Assembly (NCBI GenBank): GCA_022791875.1
Contig: JAAVZX010000002.1
Coordinates: 1 to 64,000, forward strand
DNA: 64,000 nt
Origin: Oscillibacter sp.
GTDB taxonomy: Bacteria > Bacillota > Clostridia > Oscillospirales > Oscillospiraceae
Direction of reading: 5' to 3'
Below the pieces are notes generated by a model. The model ran no database searches, was not told where the DNA came from, and saw only the letters and a program-made list of their open reading frames with translations. The position numbers and the translations under genes were made by a program. This document shows, in pieces, positions 59,032-64,000 of this stretch (positions are counted from its first letter, which is position 1; each line of letters opens with the position of its first letter).

Positions 59032-60096
59032 ATGGCACTCGTAACAAACTTTTTCGCCGGAGCCAACAGCGGCGACGGATTTCAAAACCTGTTCTCGGAG
59101 ATCGTAGACCTGGAGAATACATACGATTTCATCGTGCTGAAAGGCGGCCCCGGCGTCGGCAAAAACACCTTCATGCGGGAGCTGGGCCGCACGATGGAGC
59201 AGGCGGGGATGGCTGTGGAATACCTGTGGTGCTCCGGCGATCCGGACTCTCTGGACGGCGTGGTAATCCCGGAACTGCGCTGCGCCATGGTGGACGGAAC
59301 GTCCCCCCACGTCATTGAACCCCGCTACCCGGCGGCGGTAGACCGCTACGTAAACCTGGGCGAATTCTACGACCTGACGGCCGCAAAAGCGGCGGCGGAG
59401 GAAGTGAAAGCCCGCACCCACGCCTACCAGGACGCCTACGTCCGCGCCTACCACTGTCTGAAAGCGGCCCGGCAGGTAGAGCTGGACGCAGTCGCCGCCG
59501 TCAGGAAGACCTACGATGCAGAGCACATGGACCGCCGCGTCAGCGGCATCATCGCCCGGGAGCTGCGGGCGAAGGGCGGCGAGGCCGGGAAGACCACCCA
59601 GCGCTTCCTGGGCAGCGTCACCCACAAGGGCTATATCTGGCGCTTCGACAGCGTAGACGCCTTGTGCCCCAAGGTTTACGAGTTTGCGGACAACTGGGAG
59701 CTGGCGGGCGCCTCCCTGGCGCGTCTCCACGGGACCGCCGTGGAAAAAGGCTGGGACACCATCGTATGCGTCTCCCCGGAGGACCCTGCGCGGATCGAGC
59801 ACCTTCTGATCCCCAGCCTGGGCCTGGCCTTCGTAACCTCTCATCCCCATATGGATTATGGGAAAAAGCCGTACCGCCGCATCCGCCTGGAGACGGTGAC
59901 GGAGCTGGAGGGGAGGGCGCGGCTGCGCTTCCAGTGCCGCATGGTTTCCCTGCTGCGGGAGGAGGCCGTGGGGGCGCTGAAAGAGGCGAAGCAGAATCAC
60001 GACGCTCTGGAGGCGATCTACAATCCCTATGTGGACTTCGACGGCGTGCGGGCTATCGCGGCCCTGGAGGCGGGGCGGCTGCTGAGTTATCTGTAA
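59032..60096 (+). CDS. PRK06851-like P-loop ATPase
   Basis: 354 aa. P-loop-like FIVLKGGPGVGKNTFMRELG near residue 40: the residue after GK is Asn, not Ser/Thr, followed by Thr. MVDGTSPHVIEPRYPAAVDRY and NLGEFYDLTAAKAA are typical of the PRK06851 group in Clostridia, whose function is not established. The second half repeats the domain without a clear P-loop (DTIVCVSPEDPARIEHLLIP). Ribosome site AAGGAGGAG. Monocistronic with a strong terminator. Confidence 0.8.
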   Translation: MALVTNFFAGANSGDGFQNLFSEIVDLENTYDFIVLKGGPGVGKNTFMRELGRTMEQAGMAVEYLWCSGDPDSLDGVVIPELRCAMVDGTSPHVIEPRYPAAVDRYVNLGEFYDLTAAKAAAEEVKARTHAYQDAYVRAYHCLKAARQVELDAVAAVRKTYDAEHMDRRVSGIIARELRAKGGEAGKTTQRFLGSVTHKGYIWRFDSVDALCPKVYEFADNWELAGASLARLHGTAVEKGWDTIVCVSPEDPARIEHLLIPSLGLAFVTSHPHMDYGKKPYRRIRLETVTELEGRARLRFQCRMVSLLREEAVGALKEAKQNHDALEAIYNPYVDFDGVRAIAALEAGRLLSYL

Positions 60097-60118
60097 GCGG
60101 TCTGTTTGGAGAAATGAA

Positions 60119-60160
60119 GAGGCGGAGCAGGAAAATTTTACCTGCTCCGTCTCCTTTTTT
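60119..60160 (+). terminator. Intrinsic terminator after PRK06851-like gene
   Basis: GAGGCGGAGCAGG and CCTGCTCCGTCTC (one G-T mismatch) with loop AAAATTTTA, followed by TTTTTT. Confidence 0.92.
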
Positions 60161-60171
60161 AACGGGTGGGA

Positions 60172-60200
60172 TTGCATGTCAAATTTTGTTGTGCTATACT
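60172..60200 (+). promoter_or_regulatory. Promoter of the 110-aa gene
   Basis: TTGCAT, 17-bp spacer, TATACT, 55 bp before the start. Confidence 0.7.
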
Positions 60201-60254
60201 GATTTCATCGGCAAAGAAACGGCAGACAGGGCGTGAAACAGGGGGGAGGACAGG

Positions 60255-60587
60255 ATGATTTTTCGATATCATGAACTGAGGGATTACGTGTGTGAGGACT
60301 TCAGGCGGTTTTGCAGCATGGGATTCAACGCGGAGCAGATTCTTCCCGCCGTTCTGGATGAGTACAGGCACGGAGAGGATTTCAGCACGGCGGAGAATGT
60401 GTGCATTCATCTATTTGTGGCGCTGAACTGCGTGGAAGAGGGGATGGAGCTTCACGGAATTGCCGAAAAGCTGGCGCCCATTTTGACAGAAGATTCCATC
60501 AACATGACTCGGCTTTTGCTGGGAGAGGACGGGACTGCGTTCCTCAAAGACCTGGAGCGTTTCAGAAGCATGACAGCAAAAGTATAA
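60255..60587 (+). CDS. 110-aa protein, possibly Imm3-like immunity protein
   Basis: MIFRYHELRDYVCEDFRRF, with a ribosome site GGGGGGAGGACAGG. Acidic, helical. AEQILPAVLDEYRHGEDFSTAENVCIHLF resembles the Imm3-type immunity fold, judged from memory and uncertain. No cognate toxin or polymorphic-toxin gene is in the window. It may be an orphan immunity gene or a plain unknown. Confidence 0.65.
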   Translation: MIFRYHELRDYVCEDFRRFCSMGFNAEQILPAVLDEYRHGEDFSTAENVCIHLFVALNCVEEGMELHGIAEKLAPILTEDSINMTRLLLGEDGTAFLKDLERFRSMTAKV

Positions 60588-60648
60588 GATTTGAAATAGA
60601 GCAGAAGCGGCTTTTCTACTGCTCCTGCCTCTAATTTCTGGAGTAAAA

Positions 60649-61344
60649 TCAACTCGCCGCATCTTCCTCTGCCGCAGGTTCCGCCTCATCCTCCGGCGGA
60701 GGCGTCCAGTCCACCATCGTCGCCACAAGCCGGTGAATCGGCTGTCCCAGTTCATGGAATTTGGCCTCATAGTCCGTCATAATGCCCTGGGGCCCATGCT
60801 CATGGAGGTTCCACGTCACCTCAGAGAGCGTAAACCCAAAGCGCGGAATTTCCTCCACAGCAAAGGCGAACAGCCCCACGTTGTCCGTCTTGAAATGAAT
60901 CTGCCCGCCGTTTTTCAAAACCTGTCTGTAGAGCCTGAGAAAATTCCCGTGAACCAACCGCCGCTTCGCGTGCCGCTTACTGGGCCAAGGATCACAAAAA
61001 TTGACATAGATACGATCCACCTCCCCAGGGGCAAAAAAGTAGGGAAGCTGGTTCGCGTCAGCGCTGATAAAGTAGGCGTTAAACAACTCCTCCCGGGCAC
61101 AGCGCTCCATCGCCACCACCATGGCGTCCGGCACCTTCTCCACCGCCAAAAGCAGCACATCCGGCTCGGCCTTCGCCACCCCCGCGGTAAACCGCCCCTT
61201 GCCGCAGCCCAGCTCCAAATGCACCTCCCGCGCTTGGGGCATCAGCTCCCGCCACTTCCCCGGACGCTCATACGGGTCCTGAATCAAACTCCGCCCGCAG
61301 CGCTCCATGCGGGGGATCAGGTTCTTCTTTTTTCTCATTCGCAT
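60649..61344 (-). CDS. trmB: tRNA (guanosine-46 N7)-methyltransferase
   Basis: Methylates G46 in the tRNA variable loop. ATG 61344 (MRMRKKKNLIPRMERC) after GGAGG, 231 aa. SAM-binding EVHLELGCGKGRFTAGVAK (about 43) and the signature VNFCDPWPSKRHAKRRLVH (about 115), then IHFKTDNVGLFAFA and TDYEAKFHELGQPIHRL. An Ala/Glu-rich tail of about 15 residues is added. A family-1 repeat lies only about 20 bases upstream of the start, so it is part of the leader. Confidence 0.96.
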   Translation of the reverse strand: MRMRKKKNLIPRMERCGRSLIQDPYERPGKWRELMPQAREVHLELGCGKGRFTAGVAKAEPDVLLLAVEKVPDAMVVAMERCAREELFNAYFISADANQLPYFFAPGEVDRIYVNFCDPWPSKRHAKRRLVHGNFLRLYRQVLKNGGQIHFKTDNVGLFAFAVEEIPRFGFTLSEVTWNLHEHGPQGIMTDYEAKFHELGQPIHRLVATMVDWTPPPEDEAEPAAEEDAAS

Positions 61345-61366
61345 TGTTTGAGTGCCTCCCATATGT

Positions 61367-61446
61367 CTCCGGCGGCCAGGGGTTTTTCACACGGCCCCTG
61401 GCCCCCACCAGAGGGGCACGCGCCCTTCTGGACCCCGGCAGATCAG
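61367..61446 (+). repeat. Dispersed intergenic repeat family 1, copy F (divergent)
   Basis: CTCCGGCGGCCAGGGG with a loosened first hairpin (CCAGGGG ... GCCCCTGG with a longer loop), CCAGAGGGGC-...-GCCCTTCTGG, and tail CCCCGGCAGATCAG. The outer TACGGGGG part is missing. It overlaps the trmB leader. Confidence 0.8.
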
Positions 61447-61523
61447 TTTTTGTTGTTAAATTTTGCGTTTGCTTTCACATTTTAGCACATTTTGGTGCTC
61501 CTGTAAATATCTTTTTGGCGCGC

Positions 61524-61552
61524 TTGCGATCGGCGGGCGGGTGTGCTATAAT
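61524..61552 (+). promoter_or_regulatory. Promoter of the 61.6-kb gene pair
   Basis: TTGCGA, 17-bp spacer, TATAAT; 33 bp before the start. Confidence 0.75.
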
Positions 61553-61584
61553 TGAATTATCTGGATCGGAAGGAGGCGGGAGGA

Positions 61585-61836
61585 ATGGACTGTCATAAGA
61601 GCTATGCGCTGCTGATAACGGGGATTTTGGGCGGCGCGGCGGTGGTGTTTCTGGGCCTGTGCATCAGCGGGAAGTCGGCGGCGTTGGGAAATCCCATTGC
61701 CTTGCTGGGCTTGTTCGCCATGCTGGGGAGCATCGGGCAGGCGTTCGTCTTTTACAAGTGCCCCCACTGCGGCTTTCACCTGAATATCCGGGGGCCAAAG
61801 CCGGATTACTGCCCGAACTGCGGCCGGAAACTGTAG
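61585..61836 (+). CDS. Zinc-ribbon membrane protein (third of this plan)
   Basis: ATG 61585 (MDCHKSYALLITGILGG) lies eight bases after AGGAGG; 83 aa. Two spans, then a C-terminal zinc ribbon YKCPHCGFHLNI ... DYCPNCGRKL. Same architecture as the tandem pair at 29.2-29.8 kb, though not close in sequence. Function unknown. 14 bp before the next gene. Confidence 0.75.
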   Translation: MDCHKSYALLITGILGGAAVVFLGLCISGKSAALGNPIALLGLFAMLGSIGQAFVFYKCPHCGFHLNIRGPKPDYCPNCGRKL

Positions 61837-61850
61837 TGGGAGGGATGCGG

Positions 61851-62690
61851 ATGCGCTGGGAAGATGTTCTGCGGGACGCGCAGAGGGACAAGTTTGGAAA
61901 TATGGTGGGAAAGGCGCTGTTTCCCTATTTTCAGACGGATATTGAGGTGGCCTGCGAGCCGGAGGTTACGCCGGAATACGCGTCCAGGAGCCTGGCGTGG
62001 CTGGGGGAACTCGGCGGGGAGCGGATGAAGGAAATTTGCAGATACGCCTCCTTTTATTTGCAGGACCAGCTTGAATGTACCAGCGTCGGCGAGCTGCTGG
62101 ACGAGGGCGTGCAGGATTTGAAAGGTCCGCTGGATATTCTCGAATATATGGGTTTCCACACACTGGACATTGAGAACCCGGAGGACCCGGAGCTTCCCGT
62201 TCTGAATCTGGGCGGCTGGTGTGACTGGCAGGAGGACGAGGGGCTTCAGTGCCTGATCAAGGACTGGAAGGTGCTCTACCTGGGGACCTGGAACGATTGC
62301 AGCGTCTGGCAGTCCCACTATCTCAACGACGACCAGTATCTGTCCAACTACGTCCTTTACGAACGCCGCGCCGAACTGCAAGCCAAAGCGGCGGAACGCC
62401 TGAAAAGCAGCCCTCCGGAGCCGTTTCCCCACCTGGAAATCCCGATGAGTTCTCCAATCCGAAAGTTTGTGGAATTCAAGCTGGCCCTTACAGAGCAATG
62501 TAGCTCCAAAGAAGCCTGGACAAGATTTGAAAATACGCTGCTGTTTGAATTCATGCGGGACTACCCGAAGCTGGCAGAAGAGAGCTTCGACTTTCTGTAC
62601 CGCTGCTTCTGCATCGAACGGGACGAAGGCGGCGCGGATATGGCGGGTTTTCTCGCGGAACAGCGCGATTACCTTTTCACGGATACATAA
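61851..62690 (+). CDS. 279-aa protein of unknown function (DUF6985-like N-part)
   Basis: ATG 61851 (MRWEDVLRDAQRDKFGNMV) has GGGAGGG six bases upstream; the track start at 61659 is a shadow of the previous gene. Contains LNLGGWCDWQEDEGLQCLIKD and VLYLGTWNDCSVW, reminiscent of DUF6985-type proteins, from memory. Soluble and acidic. No catalytic motif found. Forms a two-gene unit with the zinc-ribbon protein and ends in a strong terminator. Confidence 0.7.
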   Translation: MRWEDVLRDAQRDKFGNMVGKALFPYFQTDIEVACEPEVTPEYASRSLAWLGELGGERMKEICRYASFYLQDQLECTSVGELLDEGVQDLKGPLDILEYMGFHTLDIENPEDPELPVLNLGGWCDWQEDEGLQCLIKDWKVLYLGTWNDCSVWQSHYLNDDQYLSNYVLYERRAELQAKAAERLKSSPPEPFPHLEIPMSSPIRKFVEFKLALTEQCSSKEAWTRFENTLLFEFMRDYPKLAEESFDFLYRCFCIERDEGGADMAGFLAEQRDYLFTDT

Positions 62691-62721
62691 AAACCGAAGG
62701 GCGAAAGCCCTTCGGTTTTTT
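62691..62721. terminator. Bidirectional terminator, 279-aa gene / etfA
   Basis: AAACCGAAGGGC-GAAA-GCCCTTCGGTTT with T runs on both strands. GAAA tetraloop, about 12-bp perfect stem, shared by two convergent genes. Confidence 0.95.
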
Positions 62722-62735
62722 ATGACAAGATTTGA

Positions 62736-63845
62736 TTACTTCGCGGCTTTCGCGGCACGAATGGCCTCGGTCAGCAGCGGCGTCACCTTGAACAGGTCGC
62801 CGCAGATGCCGTAATCGGCAATCTCGAAAATCGGCGCGGTGTCGTTCTTGTTCACGGCAATGATGCACTCGGAGTCCTGCATACCGGCCTTGTGCTGGAT
62901 AGCACCGGAGATACCTAGGGCGATGTACACCTTCGGATGCACAGTCTTGCCGGTCTGGCCGACCTGGTGGTCAGCAGACAGCCAGCCGCTGTCGATGGTC
63001 GCACGGCTTCCGCCGACGACGCCGCCCAGCTCCGCAGCCAGCTCTTCGGCCAGCTTGATGCCGCCCTCGACATCCTTGGAGATGCCGCGGCCAACGGAAA
63101 CGATGAAGTCCGCGCCGATCAGGTCCACCAGCTTTTTTGCGGCCTTCACGACCTCAGTGACCTCGGTGTGAATATCGGCCTCAGAGATGGAGAAGGAGGG
63201 CTTCACGATCTCGCAGGCATCGGCCTTCGCCTGATCGAAGGGATTCTTCTTCATGACGCCGGGGCGAACGGTTGCCATGCAGGGACGGAAACGGGGGCAG
63301 ATGATGGTGGCCATCAAGTGACCGCCGAAAGCGGGACGGGTCATTTTCAGGTTCCGATCCTCCATGTCCCACTTCTGGCCGTCGACATCCAGGGTGGAGG
63401 ACTCACGCAGGAACTGGATGTAGTTGGGGACATCCACGTCCAGGTGGGTGCAGTCCGCACACAGGCCGGTGTGCAGGCGCGCCGCGCAGCGGGGCCCCAG
63501 GTCACGGCCGATGTTGGTAGCGCCAATCAGGAACGCCTCGGGCTTCATCTCTTCGATGACGTCGCAGATGACCTTAGCGTAAGCGTCGGTGTTGTACACA
63601 GCCAGCATGGGGTCCTCGCAGACGATGACCTTGTCCGCGCCGTAGCCGCCCAGCTCCTTAGCGGTGGCCTCGATACCCTCGCCGCCCAGCAGCAGGCCGC
63701 ACAGGTCGACGCCCAGCTCGTTGGCCAGGTCGCGTCCCTTGGAGATCAGCTCAAAGTCGGTGGGCATGAGCTTGCCCTCGCGCTGCTCGCAGAAGACCCA
63801 AACGTCCTTAAAAGCAGCGATATCCGCGCTATTAAAATTAGACAT
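62736..63845 (-). CDS. etfA: Electron transfer flavoprotein subunit alpha
   Basis: 369 aa. Pairs with EtfB to pass electrons from acyl-CoA dehydrogenases; in butyrate-forming Clostridia it takes part in electron bifurcation. The N-terminal domain starts DVWVFCEQREGKLMPTDFEL. The C-terminal FAD domain shows IVSVGRGISKDVEGG, VGGSRATIDSGWL, HQVGQTGKTVHPKVYIALGISGAIQH and VAVNK-like IIAVNKNDTAPIF. ATG 63845 after GAGAGGTGTAATGATAAGCT. Partners (etfB, acyl-CoA dehydrogenase) are not in view, and a repeat element lies upstream. Confidence 0.96.
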   Translation of the reverse strand: MSNFNSADIAAFKDVWVFCEQREGKLMPTDFELISKGRDLANELGVDLCGLLLGGEGIEATAKELGGYGADKVIVCEDPMLAVYNTDAYAKVICDVIEEMKPEAFLIGATNIGRDLGPRCAARLHTGLCADCTHLDVDVPNYIQFLRESSTLDVDGQKWDMEDRNLKMTRPAFGGHLMATIICPRFRPCMATVRPGVMKKNPFDQAKADACEIVKPSFSISEADIHTEVTEVVKAAKKLVDLIGADFIVSVGRGISKDVEGGIKLAEELAAELGGVVGGSRATIDSGWLSADHQVGQTGKTVHPKVYIALGISGAIQHKAGMQDSECIIAVNKNDTAPIFEIADYGICGDLFKVTPLLTEAIRAAKAAK

Positions 63846-63898
63846 AGCTTATCATTACACCTCTCTACAGAATAGCAATTCCCGGTTGCCGTCGCAGG

Positions 63899-63990
63899 AT
63901 CTACCGACAACCACCCGCCACAGAGCGAGTTAAAAAGTTCTTTTGCTTACTTTTCTTTCAAGAAAAGTAAGCCGCCGGAGGCACAAAAAT
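63899..63990 (-). repeat. Repeat family 2, single arm upstream of etfA
   Basis: On the minus strand: GCCTCCGGCGGCTTACTTTTC, TTGAAAGAAAAGTAAGC, AAAAGAACTTTTTAACTCG, CTCTGTGGCGGG. The first half matches the element at 6.75 kb, the second (GCTCTGTGGCG) matches the one at 29.8 kb. The window ends before any opposite arm could be seen. Confidence 0.8.
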
Positions 63991-64000
63991 CAAATAATGT

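Noticed and set aside
1-64000. tRNA, rRNA, CRISPR array, transposase or phage genes
   Set aside because: None recognised on reading both strands; the repeats found are too few, dispersed and structured to be a CRISPR array.

Overview
The window looks like a chromosomal segment of a high-GC anaerobic Clostridia, most likely an Oscillospiraceae-type gut bacterium (Oscillibacter, Flavonifractor, Lawsonibacter or Dysosmobacter-like). This rests on the Gram-positive housekeeping operons, strong AGGAGG ribosome binding sites, S-layer-homology and LysM surface proteins, an EtfA of the butyrate or acyl-CoA type, and many GC-rich dispersed repeats. The genus is an inference and was not tested. Most long ORFs in the supplied track are antisense shadows caused by high GC.

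Layout. 0-3.4 kb: rpsD (cut by the window edge), rpoA, rplQ, then rimM-trmD. 3.5-11.4 kb: an SLH-domain secreted protein, mgtE under an M-box magnesium riboswitch, an NYN/PIN-like protein, a MATE exporter, and a radical SAM protein with a membrane acyltransferase. 11.5-17.1 kb: a six-gene pantothenate/CoA operon (DUF2520/PanG-like ketopantoate reductase, panB, panC, panD, coaBC, coaX) that would run from ketoisovalerate to 4'-phosphopantetheine. 17.3-24.4 kb: rtcB, a YczE-like membrane protein, a secreted 5'-nucleotidase with LysM, a small hydrolase, several tiny membrane or zinc-ribbon proteins, and azlCD. 24.5-29.8 kb: two tandem signal peptidases, rbgA, rnhB, yraN, thrC and two zinc-ribbon membrane proteins. 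30-38 kb: a metallophosphoesterase, then the proteostasis block tig-clpP-clpX-lon-engB, then a Vat/CatB-type acetyltransferase.

38.8-58.9 kb is accessory. It holds a complete type II Wadjet (jetABCD, the TIGR02677-02680 set), an SMC-like system known to act against plasmids. Next comes an AT-richer tricarboxylate-transporter operon (tctC-tctB-tctA plus an MBL-fold hydrolase). It is preceded by an unusual coupled pair: a membrane-bound AraC-type regulator and a TRAP/DctP-type solute-binding protein. Then follow a small P-loop gene pair and a WYL regulator operon. These two share a 21-bp sequence over their -35 boxes, which I propose as the WYL operator. A terminator cassette of about 80 bp occurs in direct orientation at both ends of this 20-kb stretch.

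59-64 kb: a PRK06851-like ATPase, a possible immunity-type protein, trmB, small unknown proteins, and etfA.

Three signals outside genes deserve attention. (1) At least six copies of an intergenic repeat of about 100 bp have two hairpins whose arms covary between copies. (2) A second repeat family with inverted ends of about 80 bp shares the same GGGGGGCCTCCGGCGG terminus and TA-flanked edges. (3) A nearly identical 31-bp promoter-upstream sequence (29 of 31 matches) lies before two unrelated small membrane-protein genes at 11.6 and 22.8 kb. No tRNA, rRNA, CRISPR array, transposase gene or prophage was recognised.
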